The notes beneath the pieces were generated by a model. It was not told the origin of the DNA, did no database searches, and was given only the letters and a program-made list of their open reading frames with translations. Shown one piece after another: positions 8,669-17,530 of a stretch of DNA of 53,785 nt. Origin of the DNA: Streptomyces mangrovi (GTDB lineage: Bacteria > Actinomycetota > Actinomycetes > Streptomycetales > Streptomycetaceae); NCBI RefSeq assembly GCF_900114215.1, contig NZ_FOSG01000029.1, forward strand, positions 1-53,785, written 5' to 3'. The translations under genes were made by a program, and so were the position numbers. Position 1 is the first letter of the stretch; each line of letters opens with the position of its first letter.

Positions 8669-8715
8669 CTCGCGCTCCTTATTCAGCGATCCGAAGGGGG
8701 GCGGCGCGGGGGTGG

Positions 8716-10443
8716 TCAGGCCAGACCCGTGCCGTAGAGGTCGTAGCTGCGCCGTCCGTGCAGCCGTGCCAGGACCTCGGCGAGCACCCGGCTCTCGCAC
8801 GCGGCGGGCCGCTCCGGGAGCGGCAGCCCCAGCCGCCGGCACAGGCGGTAGAGGGCCGCGGTGGGCCAGGCGGGGTCGGCGAGGAAGGCTCCGGCCGCGC
8901 CGCCGGACCGCTGCTCCCGCCACACGCCCAGGCAGGCGGCGGCGGCCAGCACCAGGGCGTACCGGTCGGCCAGCGCGAAGCTGCGCGGATCGACCAGGGC
9001 CGCGCGGTCGTCCGCCCCGATCCCGGCGAACGCCGTGCGCAGCTCGCCCAGTTCGGCGACGAGGGCGCGGGTGAGCGCGCCGAGCGCCCCCCGCTCCCCC
9101 GGGGCCTCCCCGGGCAGGCCGTCGGAGCCCAGCAGGCCGTCGGTGGCCACCAGGGTCGCGGCGAGCGGATCGCTGTCGCCCAGCAGGGCGGGCCCGGCCG
9201 GATCCAGCGGCGGCAGGTCCCCGTGGGGCCGAAACAGCTCGGCGGGCGCCTCGGCGTCGTTGAACCACACGTGCCGCGCGAAGAAGGGCAGCTGGGGCAG
9301 GAGGCTGACCTGGCGGCCCGCGCTGCCCGCATGGCCCAGCGAGGTGACGGGCAGATCGCGCAGCTGCTTGGCGAACATCGCGTACGCGCCGTCCCGGGCG
9401 AGGCTCTCCTCGCCCAGGACGGCGGACATCTCGTCCATCGACTCCGCGACGATCTTCGGGGCCAGATAGGCGGCCGCGGCCGCGTACGCGCTGGTCTGCC
9501 GGGGCATCAGATGCAGTCCCCGGGTGGCCACCAGGGCCAGGCAGTCGCTCAGCAGCAGGTCGAGGAAGGCGCCGGTGAGGACGTCGCGCACATGCTGGAC
9601 GTCCAGCGGGGAGCGCCCTGTGGCCCGGCGGCGGACCGCGAACCGGGTCACCGTGCGCAGCGCGGTGTCCGCCCCGGCCAGCACGATGGACGGGATCAGG
9701 CCCCGGATGAGCAGCGAGGAGCGCAGGGACAGCTCGTAGCCGCCGCCGGCCTCGCCGACCAGCGCCCCGCCCGGCACCGGGCAGTCCGCGGCCCGCAGCC
9801 CGCCGAACTCGGCGCTGCGCATCCCGTTGGTGGGACGTCTGGCGAGGTCGGTCAGCCGGCCCTCGGGCAGCCCGTCCCGGTCCAGCAGCAGCACCGAGTG
9901 GCTGCGTCCGCCGCCGCCGGTGGACGTGCGGGCGAAGACGACGAGTCCGGTGGCCCGCGAGGCGTTGGCGATCACCGACTTGCTGCCGTTCAGCAGGAAC
10001 CCGCCGCCGGCGGGCCGGGCGGTGAACTCCTCGCGGACGAAGTCGTTGCCGTGCGCCACCTCGTGCCGTGCCACGGCGACGCGGCGGCCCTGGAGCAGAT
10101 GCCCGGCCACCTCGGCCCGCTGCCCGGCGCTGCCCCCGATCCAGACGGGGGCGGCGGCGAAGAAGCAGTTGAGCCCGTGGCCGAAGCCGAGCGAGGCGTC
10201 CCGGCGGAAGACCGGCCGCAGCACCCGGCCCAGACCGTCCATCCGCGACAGTCCGCCGCCCAGCTCCGCGGGCACGAACTCGGCGTTGAAGCGGTGGGCG
10301 TCGAGGACCTCCTCCGCGCCGGCGGGCACCCGGCCCGCCGCGTCGGCGGCCAGGATCGCGTCCTGGCCCAGCGGGTTGGCCGGGTCGTCCAGCGGACCGA
10401 AGGCGCGCTCCAGCGCGTCGGCGCGGTCCCCGTACGCCCCCAT
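8716..10443 (-). CDS. acyl-CoA dehydrogenase-like flavoprotein
   Basis: 575-residue protein of the acyl-CoA dehydrogenase superfamily; ordinary members have about 390 residues, so the C-terminal ~180 residues are an extension. Visible are the substrate/FAD-binding middle region (NDFVREEFTARPAGGGFLLNG and the following beta segment) and the helical C-terminal domain. The start ATG overlaps the stop of the AMP-ligase gene (TGATG). Genes of this size next to an acyl-AMP ligase and an ACP usually oxidise an acyl-S-ACP. The substrate is unknown. I did not identify the catalytic base with certainty. Confidence 0.83.
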   Translation of the reverse strand: MGAYGDRADALERAFGPLDDPANPLGQDAILAADAAGRVPAGAEEVLDAHRFNAEFVPAELGGGLSRMDGLGRVLRPVFRRDASLGFGHGLNCFFAAAPVWIGGSAGQRAEVAGHLLQGRRVAVARHEVAHGNDFVREEFTARPAGGGFLLNGSKSVIANASRATGLVVFARTSTGGGGRSHSVLLLDRDGLPEGRLTDLARRPTNGMRSAEFGGLRAADCPVPGGALVGEAGGGYELSLRSSLLIRGLIPSIVLAGADTALRTVTRFAVRRRATGRSPLDVQHVRDVLTGAFLDLLLSDCLALVATRGLHLMPRQTSAYAAAAAYLAPKIVAESMDEMSAVLGEESLARDGAYAMFAKQLRDLPVTSLGHAGSAGRQVSLLPQLPFFARHVWFNDAEAPAELFRPHGDLPPLDPAGPALLGDSDPLAATLVATDGLLGSDGLPGEAPGERGALGALTRALVAELGELRTAFAGIGADDRAALVDPRSFALADRYALVLAAAACLGVWREQRSGGAAGAFLADPAWPTAALYRLCRRLGLPLPERPAACESRVLAEVLARLHGRRSYDLYGTGLA

Positions 10444-12197
10444 CACCGTGCCCCGGCCGTCATCAGTTCCCTGACCTCGGGAAGGATCTCCTCGTGCAGC
10501 GGCCGCAGCTCGCCGCGGAGGAACAGACCGCGCATCGCGGCGCGCTCCACCTTGCCGCTGGTGGTGCGGCGCACCGTGCCGGGGCGTACCAGCAGCACCC
10601 CGCCGGGCCGCACCTCGAACTCCTCGGTCAGGCGGTTGCCCACCGCCGAGGTCAGCGCGGCCAGGTCGATGTCGTACCGGCCGCGGGCGCGCAGCTCCTG
10701 GACGACGACGATCCGGTCCCGTTCGCCGGGCACCGCGAACGCGGTGGCGGCCCCGAACAGCGAGCTGACCCGCTGCACCGTGCGCTCCAGGTCCTGCGGG
10801 TAGATGTTGCGGCCGGCCACCACGATCATGTCCTTGAGGCGGCCGGTGACGTACAGCTCGCCGCCCACGACGGCGCCCAGGTCCCCGGTGCGCAGGTGGC
10901 CGCCGTCCCCGTCGGCGGTGCGTCCGTCGAAGGCCAGTGCGGTCTCCGCCGGGCGGCCCCAGTAGCCGCGGGCGACACCGGGGCCGCGCAGCCAGATCTC
11001 CCCGATGCGGCCCTCGGGCAGCACCTCGCCGCCGGCGGGCTCCACGACGCGCACCTCGCCGTCGGCGGCGGGGCCGCAGGAGACCAGGGTGCGCCGCGCG
11101 GCGCCGGAGGCCGGCTCGCGCAGTTCGTGGCGCTCCAGCGCGGCGGCGTCCACCACCAGCCGCGCGGGATCCCCGCCGGGCCCGCGCACGGCGCCGGTCA
11201 CCAGCAGGGTGGCCTCGGCCAGCCCGTAGCAGGGGGTAAGCGCTCCGGGCCGCAGCCCGGCCGCGGCGAACCGCTCGGTGAAGGCGCGCAGGGTCCGGTC
11301 GCACACCGGCTCGCCGCCGCTGACGGCGACCTCCCAGCCGGACAGGTCCAGGCCCGCGAGCTGCTCGTCGGTGATCCGGCGCAGGCACAGCTCGTACGCG
11401 AAGTCCGGGGCGCCGCTGACGCGCACGCCGTACCGGGAGATCGCCTCCAGCCAGCGGACCGGCCGCTTGACGAAGGCGGTGGGGGACAGCAGAACGGCGG
11501 TGCCGCCCAGCCACAGCGGGTGCAGGAGCTGGCCGACCAGTCCCATGTCGTGGTGGAAGGGCAGCCAGCCGCCCAGCCGGTCGCCGGGCCGGGTGCCCAG
11601 GGCGCGGCCGATCGCCGCCTGGTTGGCCATGACGTTGCCGTGGGTGACCACCACGCCGCGGGGGTCGCGGGTGGAGCCGGAGGTGTACTGGAGGAAGGCC
11701 ACGGAGTCGGGTCCGAGGTCGGGCCGGTGCCACGGCCCCGCCCCGGGGACGGCGTCCGCCGGCAGGCAGGCGACGCCCCCGTACCCGGCGCCGGCCAGCA
11801 GCCGCGAGACCTCGGGGGCGTCTGCGGAGTCGGTCAGGGCGAACCGCACGGCGGCGTCCTTGACGATGCCGGTCACCCGTTCCTCGTGGTGGCGGCGGCC
11901 GCCCGCGGGCGGCACGGGGACGGCGACGGCCCCCGCGTACAGGCAGGCCACCAGGCTGACGGCGAACAGCCGCCGGCAGGACTGCAGGATCAGCACCCGC
12001 TCGCCCTGGGCGCCGTGCTCCTGGAGCCAGCCGGCCAGCTTCCTGGCCTCGTGGTCCAGCTCCCCGTAGGAGACGGTCTCGGCGTTCTGCTCGCCGCCGG
12101 GACCACCGGCCTCGCCCAGCAGGACGAGCGCCGCCCGCCCGGGCGTGTCCCGGGCCCTGGACAGAATGAGATCGGTGAAGCTCCGGTAACCGTTCAT
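10443..12197 (-). CDS. fatty-acyl-AMP ligase (FAAL)
   Basis: 584-residue acyl-adenylating enzyme. It reads FLQYTSGST in the P-loop region and WLPFHHDMGLVGQL, both typical of FAALs that pass acyl-AMP to an ACP instead of CoA. YGLAEATLLVTG is the A5 region, RTGDLG the A7 region, and TTSGKVERAA carries the C-terminal lysine. ATG at 12197 is chosen because GAGGGGGAGG lies just upstream and the protein starts like other FAALs; an in-frame ATG at 12359 would add a Gly/Pro-rich stretch. It likely charges the ACP encoded two genes downstream with a free carboxylic acid. Confidence 0.9.
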   Translation of the reverse strand: MNGYRSFTDLILSRARDTPGRAALVLLGEAGGPGGEQNAETVSYGELDHEARKLAGWLQEHGAQGERVLILQSCRRLFAVSLVACLYAGAVAVPVPPAGGRRHHEERVTGIVKDAAVRFALTDSADAPEVSRLLAGAGYGGVACLPADAVPGAGPWHRPDLGPDSVAFLQYTSGSTRDPRGVVVTHGNVMANQAAIGRALGTRPGDRLGGWLPFHHDMGLVGQLLHPLWLGGTAVLLSPTAFVKRPVRWLEAISRYGVRVSGAPDFAYELCLRRITDEQLAGLDLSGWEVAVSGGEPVCDRTLRAFTERFAAAGLRPGALTPCYGLAEATLLVTGAVRGPGGDPARLVVDAAALERHELREPASGAARRTLVSCGPAADGEVRVVEPAGGEVLPEGRIGEIWLRGPGVARGYWGRPAETALAFDGRTADGDGGHLRTGDLGAVVGGELYVTGRLKDMIVVAGRNIYPQDLERTVQRVSSLFGAATAFAVPGERDRIVVVQELRARGRYDIDLAALTSAVGNRLTEEFEVRPGGVLLVRPGTVRRTTSGKVERAAMRGLFLRGELRPLHEEILPEVRELMTAGAR

Positions 12198-12343
12198 CGC
12201 CTCCCCCTCGCGTGCCGTCGTGGCCGCCGTGCCCGCGGCACCGGCCCGTGTGACTTCTCCGGGAAGGTACGAACGTCCTCTCGAACCGGACTCGACATCC
12301 CCCGGACCGCCGGGCGCCCCCGGTCCGCCGGGCCGACTCCCCG

Positions 12344-12589
12344 TCATGCCCGCGACCATGCCGTGGGCGGGCGGTAGCCGGTCCGCCCGGCCGGCCAGCC
12401 GGCGCGGTCCGCGGACGCCTCCGGGTCACCGGCGTCCGCCGCGGCGTCCGGCTCCCCCGGGCCGTCCGCGTCCGCGGGGGTCCGGTGGGCCGACAGCGCC
12501 AGCAGTACGGCGGTGACGGCGGCCAGCTCTCCCGCGTCGGGGTTCCCCCGTACGACGGTCAGCAGGGCCTGTGGTGTGTCGTTGGCCAT
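12344..12589 (-). CDS. acyl-CoA carboxylase epsilon subunit (copy 1)
   Basis: 81-residue small protein with VVRGNPDAGELAAVTAVLLAL near its N-terminus, the hallmark of actinobacterial AccE/PccE subunits, then an acidic Ala-rich tail. Epsilon subunits bind and stimulate the alpha-beta carboxylase. It stands before the FAAL gene on the same strand but has no beta subunit beside it; the nearest in the window is at the left edge. The ribosome site is weak. Confidence 0.75.
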   Translation of the reverse strand: MANDTPQALLTVVRGNPDAGELAAVTAVLLALSAHRTPADADGPGEPDAAADAGDPEASADRAGWPAGRTGYRPPTAWSRA

Positions 12590-12632
12590 GCGGGCAGGGT
12601 GCGCCCCGCGGCTCGAGGGGCGCTCGCGGGGC

Positions 12633-12670
12633 GGACGCGGTCGGATGGACGCGGTCGGATGGACGCGGCC
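12633..12670. repeat. 14-bp tandem repeat
   Basis: Two exact copies of GGACGCGGTCGGAT plus a partial third, in the spacer between the epsilon subunit and the ABM gene, abutting a terminator-like hairpin. No function is visible. Confidence 0.6.
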
Positions 12671-12697
12671 GGGCCGGGCCCCGAAGGGCCCGGCCCG
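12670..12697 (-). terminator. hairpin terminator after ABM gene
   Basis: Perfect 12-bp GC stem (CGGGCCGGGCCC / GGGCCCGGCCCG) with a CGAA loop, 20 bp past the ABM stop codon. No T-tract, as is common in Streptomyces. It would separate the cyclase/ABM transcript from the FAAL operon. Confidence 0.6.
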
Positions 12698-12716
12698 TCG
12701 TTCCCGGCGGCCGTGC

Positions 12717-13349
12717 TCAGGCCGCGAGCCCCCGCTCGTAGGCGATGTGCCGGGTGCGCTCGACACGGAAGCGCGCCGCCCGGCCCAGCCCGCCGTACGC
12801 CCCGGCGCGCTCGGCCCTGACCAGGGCCCGCTCACAGGACCCGGTGTCGGCCCACCACGCCATGCCCAGGTACCGCTGCGGCCGGAAGGTCGAGCGCAGC
12901 AGGTCGAAGCCGCCGAAGCCGCCGGTGCCGGCCAGGAACCGGAACAGCTCACGGGCCTCCTTCTCGAACTCCCGCACCCCGCCCAGCACGGTGCACGGCA
13001 GCAGCACCACGTTGTCGTGCCCGGGCAGCGCGTTGCGCACCAGCAGGCGGTCGACGCTGACCGCCTGGTCGGCCTCGGTGTCCACCATGGGCTCCAGGCA
13101 CCGCACGTGTTCGAGGAACGTCTCGGTGTGCACGGTCTCGATGAAGCCCTCCAGACTCCGCCAGTGCCCCACGTGGACGTAGGAGGCCGGGGAGTCCAGC
13201 AGCCGCACGGTCACCAGATAGGAGAAGTCCCGCCGGCCGCGCAGGTACTGGGAGTGTTCCCGGAACTCCTGCTCGAACCGGCGCGGGTCCCCCTTGACGG
13301 TGAACCGGTGGACTGTGGTCAGCGGACTGCTGAGGTCACGGTCGGTCAT
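12717..13349 (-). CDS. antibiotic biosynthesis monooxygenase (ABM) family protein, two-domain
   Basis: 210-residue tandem ferredoxin-like alpha/beta protein. The first half contains FREHSQYLRGRRDFSYLVTVRLL and HVGHWRSLEGF; the second contains FLAGTGGFGGFDLLRS and YLGMAWWADTGSCERA. Such proteins act as cofactor-free oxygenases or cyclases on aromatic polyketides (ActVA-Orf6, TcmH type). Its ATG lies inside the end of the aromatase gene (14-bp overlap), so the two are translated together. This supports an aromatic polyketide substrate even though no ketosynthase is in the window. Confidence 0.8.
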   Translation of the reverse strand: MTDRDLSSPLTTVHRFTVKGDPRRFEQEFREHSQYLRGRRDFSYLVTVRLLDSPASYVHVGHWRSLEGFIETVHTETFLEHVRCLEPMVDTEADQAVSVDRLLVRNALPGHDNVVLLPCTVLGGVREFEKEARELFRFLAGTGGFGGFDLLRSTFRPQRYLGMAWWADTGSCERALVRAERAGAYGGLGRAARFRVERTRHIAYERGLAA

Positions 13350-14391
13350 GAAGGTCCTCCGCGAACCGCTTGGCGTGCTGGAGGGTGGTGGTGCTGTTGG
13401 CGCCCAGGGCCTGCCGGACCTTGGCGCGCGCCTCGGCGAGCGTGGCCTCGGGGCCCAGCAGCTGCCGCACCCCCTCGGGGTCGAGGGTGACGGTGTGCCA
13501 GGAGGTGGCGCGCACGCCCTTTCCATGGGGTTCGATCTCCCAGCGGCCGGTGTGCCCGCTCATCACCACCGGTACCCGCAGCTGCTTGTAGACGATGACG
13601 GACCGGTCGGGGAAGCACACCCGCACGGACATGGTGTTGTGCAGGGAGCCGTCCGGGCTGCGGGTGTCCATGTCCATGCGCTGGACGGTGGAGCCGCCGC
13701 CGTCGGAGGGGGACTCCTCCAGGCCGATGCGGGCGACGTGGGGCAGGCGCTCGGGCCACAGGTCGGCGCGGTCGAGGAAGGCGAAGACGTCCTCGGCCGA
13801 GCCGCCGATGTCCACCGAGTCGCTGAAGGTGAAGCGCAGCCCGCCGTCCTCCGCACCCGTCCGCCCGCCGTCCTCCCGCGCGCCGCCGCTCTGCTCGGCG
13901 GCGTTCCTCAGGGCCGCCAGCTCGGCGCGGCTGTTGCGGTCCACGGCCCGCTCGATCAGCTCGACCGCCGCCGGGTCGTCGTCCACGGCGGTGTAGTCGT
14001 GCAGCAGGACGACGCGGCTGCCGCCGTCGTCGTTGGGCTCCACCAGCCACTTCCCGCCCATCGACGCCACCGGGTGCGCGGAGGCCACCTGGCGGAAGGA
14101 GACGGTGCGGGCGCGGCTGTCGAGGATGCGGTGCGAGGTCCACGAGCGGACCTGGTCGTTGGCCGTGGCCCAGATCCGCAGGAGCTGCTCGTCGGCGTGC
14201 TCCTCCAGCACCTCGACGTGGATGGTGGGGCCGAAGACCTGCGGCCAGGCCGAGACGTCGGCGACCAGGCCGTAGACGGTGTCCGCGGGCGCGTCGACGA
14301 CGACGGCGTGCTCCGTGACGTGGGTCCGGGCGGTCCCGGTGGCCCCGGTTCCGGCGGCTTCGGCGACGGCGGTGGCGGTGTTCGGCACCAT
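13336..14391 (-). CDS. didomain aromatase/cyclase (SRPBCC)
   Basis: 351-residue protein with two START/Bet v1-like domains. The first is about residues 20-170 (ADTVYGLVADVSAWPQVFGPTIHVEVLEE). The second is about 200-345 (SVDIGGSAEDVFAFLDRADLWPERLPHV). Didomain ARO/CYCs direct first-ring cyclisation and aromatisation of type II polyketides. It is coupled to the ABM gene downstream. The linker between domains is rich in Gly/Arg. It is the clearest sign that the main product is an aromatic polyketide; its substrate synthase is not in this window. Confidence 0.9.
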   Translation of the reverse strand: MVPNTATAVAEAAGTGATGTARTHVTEHAVVVDAPADTVYGLVADVSAWPQVFGPTIHVEVLEEHADEQLLRIWATANDQVRSWTSHRILDSRARTVSFRQVASAHPVASMGGKWLVEPNDDGGSRVVLLHDYTAVDDDPAAVELIERAVDRNSRAELAALRNAAEQSGGAREDGGRTGAEDGGLRFTFSDSVDIGGSAEDVFAFLDRADLWPERLPHVARIGLEESPSDGGGSTVQRMDMDTRSPDGSLHNTMSVRVCFPDRSVIVYKQLRVPVVMSGHTGRWEIEPHGKGVRATSWHTVTLDPEGVRQLLGPEATLAEARAKVRQALGANSTTTLQHAKRFAEDLHDRP

Positions 14392-14580
14392 GGCGGATCT
14401 TCCCTTCGGGTCGCGCCGCTCGCACGGCGCCTGTGTCAGATTGGCAGGGTGCGCTCGAGCAGGACTGGAGCGCCGGAGGAGGGGTGTTCGAGCCCGCCCG
14501 GCGGACCGCCGGGCGGGGGGGGCGCGGGCCGGGCGGTGCCGGCCCGCCGCGTTCAAGGGGTTCGGGGGTTCGCGCCGCCG

Positions 14581-14632
14581 TGCTCAGGCGGCGTGCTCAG
14601 ACGGTGTGCTCAGGCGGCGTGCTCAGGCAGCG
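14581..14632. repeat. 13-bp tandem repeat x4
   Basis: Four near-identical copies of TGCTCAGGCGGCG, the last covering the stop codon of the KASIII-like gene. The remaining spacer to the aromatase start (14392-14580) holds a Gly/Pro-coding-like GC stretch and the aromatase ribosome site, nothing else recognisable. Confidence 0.7.
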
Positions 14633-15660
14633 TGCGCCCACTCGGGCCGGTCCAGGATCTCCACGACCGCCGAGCCCCAGCTGTAGCCGGCCCCGACGCC
14701 GACCAGCAGGCAGTTGTCGCCGGGCCGCGCCCGGCCGGAGACGACCAGGTGGTCCAGGCTCGCGAACTGGTCGCCCGCGCCCAGGTGCCCGACCGTGCGG
14801 CTCCACTCCCAGGCCGTGCGGGCCGGGTCGATGCCGAACGGCTGGTAGTAGATGGACCGCAGCCGGCGCCGCCCGAAGTGCGGCAGCACCACCCAGTCCA
14901 CCTCGCCCAGTTCCAGGTCGGCGTCGGCCAGCGCCTGCTTGAGCACGGTCTGCTGCCCGGCGTGGGCGCGGGTGACGGCGTAGGACATGCCCACCCGGGC
15001 CACGAAGGAGCGCTTGGCCTCCTCGAAGTCCACCGGGACGCGGTGCGAGAAGGGCGCCCGCCCGAACGGCTCGTCGCCCCGGTGCAGGGGCTCCAGCTCG
15101 GGGTCGGCGAGCATCGCCAGGGAGCGCAGCCGGGCGTACCCGCCGCGCCGGGAGAGCACCAGCGCGGTGGCTCCGTCGGCGTACGGGGTGCCCGGGTCGG
15201 TGTGCCAGCGGTCGATGCCCGGTTCGCAGAACCGGTCGGCGGTGGTCAGCAGCGCGTCGTGGCGCCCGGGGACGGCCGTGAGGTAGGAGTGGGCCAGGTC
15301 CAGGGCGGCCATGCCGCCGTTGGACATCTGCCGGATCTCGATGGCCGGGCAGCTGTTGCCGAGCGTCTCGCGCTGTACGTAGGAGGCGACGGGCCACAGG
15401 TCCTGGCCCTGGTGGTAGGTGTCGGCGTGCAGGATCAGATCGGTGTCGCCACCGCTGCCGCCCGCCCTGTCCAGGGCGGTGCGGGCGGCGTGCACGGCCA
15501 TCTCGGCGGCGGACTCGTCCGGTGAGTACGCCACCGAGACCATGCCGGTGGCCGCCGCCACCCGGGCCGGGCAGGCGCCCGACGCCACTGCGTCGGCCAC
15601 CGGCAGGGACGAGGGGAGCCGCACCCCGGTCCCCCGTATGTAGATGTCTTCCACTCGCAC
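14623..15660 (-). CDS. KASIII-like acyltransferase 1 (active-site Ser)
   Basis: 345-residue thiolase-fold protein. Where FabH has its nucleophilic Cys this protein reads QMSNGGMAAL, giving S113. The region of the catalytic Asn reads GHLGAGDQ, as in the CerJ-like acyltransferases that move an acyl group from a carrier protein to a sugar or aglycone. The Cys-to-Ser change is known in DpsC and in CloN2/CouN2-like enzymes. GTG at 15660 follows GGGGAG. The upstream gene is citramalate synthase. It most likely transfers, rather than condenses, an acyl chain, possibly the one held on the ACP-AT protein. Confidence 0.85.
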   Translation of the reverse strand: MRVEDIYIRGTGVRLPSSLPVADAVASGACPARVAAATGMVSVAYSPDESAAEMAVHAARTALDRAGGSGGDTDLILHADTYHQGQDLWPVASYVQRETLGNSCPAIEIRQMSNGGMAALDLAHSYLTAVPGRHDALLTTADRFCEPGIDRWHTDPGTPYADGATALVLSRRGGYARLRSLAMLADPELEPLHRGDEPFGRAPFSHRVPVDFEEAKRSFVARVGMSYAVTRAHAGQQTVLKQALADADLELGEVDWVVLPHFGRRRLRSIYYQPFGIDPARTAWEWSRTVGHLGAGDQFASLDHLVVSGRARPGDNCLLVGVGAGYSWGSAVVEILDRPEWAHAA

Positions 15661-15713
15661 GGTCCACTCCCCATCTCGTCCGGGTGTCGTCGGTGCCGTC
15701 CGGGACGGCGCGG

Positions 15714-17351
15714 TCAGCCCGCGGCCGCGACCGCGGGGACCGCGGCGCGGCGGTGGGCGCGGTGGTCGGCCCCGCGCTCGGTGAGCAGGACGTAGCGGAC
15801 CGCGTCCAGCAGGGCCCGCCAGGAGGCGGCGACGGTGTTCCCGTCCACGCCGACGGTGCCCCAGCGGCGGCGTCCGTCGGTGAAGGTGATCAGGACGCGT
15901 GCGGCGGCGGCGCTGCCCGAGCCGTTCCCCAGCACCCGGACCTGGTAGTCGGCCAGTTCCAGCCGGGCCAGTTCGGGGAAGAACGGGTCGAGCGCCTGGT
16001 GCAGCGCCCGGTCCAGGGCGTTGACGGGCCCGTTGCCCGTGCCGGTCGCGGCCAGCGGCGTGCCGTCGATCCGCAGCCGCACCGAACCCTCGGTGCGCAC
16101 CTCGCCGCCGGACCGCTCCTCGACCCCGACCTTCCAGGCGTCCACCTCGAAGGGGTGCTCCAGACCGCCGCCGGCCAGCTCCTCCAGCAGCAGCAGCTCG
16201 AAGGAGGCGTCGGCGGACTCGAAGCTGTAGCCGCGCCCCTCCAGCTCCTTGACCCGGGCCGCGGCCCGCGCCACCGGCTCGGAGCCGGCCGAGACCTCGT
16301 AGCCCAGCTCCCGGGCCTTGAGCTCGATGGAGGAGCGCCCGCCCATGTCGGAGACCAGGGTGCGCATGGCGTTGCCCACCCGGGCCGGGTCGATGTGCTG
16401 GTACAGGTCGGGGTCCACGCGCAGGGCGGAGGCGTGCAGCCCGGCCTTGTGCGCGAAGGCGGAGGCGCCGACGTACGGGGCCGCCGGGTGGGCGTGCACC
16501 CCGGTCAGCTCGCCGATGGCGCGGCCCGTCTCGGCCATCTCCCGCAGCCGCTCGGCGGGGACGACGTCCGTGCGGCCCCGTTTGAGGACCAGGTTGGCGG
16601 CGACGGTGAACAGGTTGGCGTTGCCGCACCGCTCCCCGTAGCCGTGGGCGGTGCCCTGCACATGGTCGGCGCCGGCGTCCACGGCGGCCAGGGTGTTGGC
16701 CACCGCGCAGCCGGAGTCGTCGTGGCAGTGGATGCCCAGGCGCGCGCCGGTGGCGGTGAGGGTGTCGGCCACCACGGCGCCGATGCCGTCGGGCAGCGAG
16801 CCGCCGTTGGTGTCGCACAGCACGACGGCCTCGGCGCCGGCCTCGGCGGCGGCGCGGACGACCTCCAGGGCGTACTCGCGGTTGGCGAGGTATCCGTCGA
16901 AGTAGTGCTCGGCGTCGACGAAGACCCGGCGGCCGGCCCGCACCAGATGCCGTACGGTGCTGCCGATCATCGCCAGGTTCTCGGCGAGCGTGGTGCGCAG
17001 GGCGAGTTCGACGTGCCGGGTGTGGCCTTTGGCCACCAGGGTCACCACCGGGGTCTCGGCCTCCAGCAGCGCCCGCACCTGCGGGTCGGTGGTGACCAGG
17101 GTGCCGGGCCTGCGGGTGGCCCCGAAGGCCGCCAGTTCCGCGTTGCGCAGGTTCAGTTCGGTGCGCGCCCGGCGGAAGAACTCGGTGTCCCTGGGGATGG
17201 CTCCGGGCCAGCCGCCCTCGATGAAGCCCGCCCCGAAGGCGTCCAGGTGGCGTGCGACGGCGAGCTTGTCCTCGACCGTCGGCGCCAGGCCCTCCTGCTG
17301 TGTTCCGTCGCGCAGGGTCGTGTCGTAGAGCTGGAAGCGCCGATCGGCCAT
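15714..17351 (-). CDS. cimA: (R)-citramalate synthase
   Basis: 545-residue member of the isopropylmalate synthase family of CimA type: pyruvate plus acetyl-CoA gives citramalate. It begins LYDTTLRDGTQQEG, has the metal-binding GIHCHDDSGCAVANTL and GERCGNANL, and ends in an allosteric-type domain (about 400-520). The 545-residue length and the RDGTQQEG form fit citramalate rather than 2-isopropylmalate synthase. ATG at 17351 follows GAGGAGGGA. In primary metabolism citramalate leads to 2-oxobutyrate (isoleucine, propionyl units); here it could also be the acyl unit itself. Confidence 0.87.
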   Translation of the reverse strand: MADRRFQLYDTTLRDGTQQEGLAPTVEDKLAVARHLDAFGAGFIEGGWPGAIPRDTEFFRRARTELNLRNAELAAFGATRRPGTLVTTDPQVRALLEAETPVVTLVAKGHTRHVELALRTTLAENLAMIGSTVRHLVRAGRRVFVDAEHYFDGYLANREYALEVVRAAAEAGAEAVVLCDTNGGSLPDGIGAVVADTLTATGARLGIHCHDDSGCAVANTLAAVDAGADHVQGTAHGYGERCGNANLFTVAANLVLKRGRTDVVPAERLREMAETGRAIGELTGVHAHPAAPYVGASAFAHKAGLHASALRVDPDLYQHIDPARVGNAMRTLVSDMGGRSSIELKARELGYEVSAGSEPVARAAARVKELEGRGYSFESADASFELLLLEELAGGGLEHPFEVDAWKVGVEERSGGEVRTEGSVRLRIDGTPLAATGTGNGPVNALDRALHQALDPFFPELARLELADYQVRVLGNGSGSAAAARVLITFTDGRRRWGTVGVDGNTVAASWRALLDAVRYVLLTERGADHRAHRRAAVPAVAAAG

Positions 17352-17530
17352 CGTCCCTCCTCATTGGTGCCGCCGGCGGCCGACTACCGCGGCGGGTACG
17401 GCCCACCGTCCGACGACCGGCTGGACCGGCGCTCGAGGGCCGGTGGTCCCCGTCCGGGCATGTCGAAGGGGGGCGGACCGGCTCAGGGCGCCGGCCCACC
17501 CCCCGTGACAGCGACCGGGGTGCGCGGGGA

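Noticed and set aside
8758..10803. 681-residue plus-strand frame opposite the dehydrogenase and FAAL genes
   Set aside because: Antisense shadow spanning two real genes; no domain recognisable.
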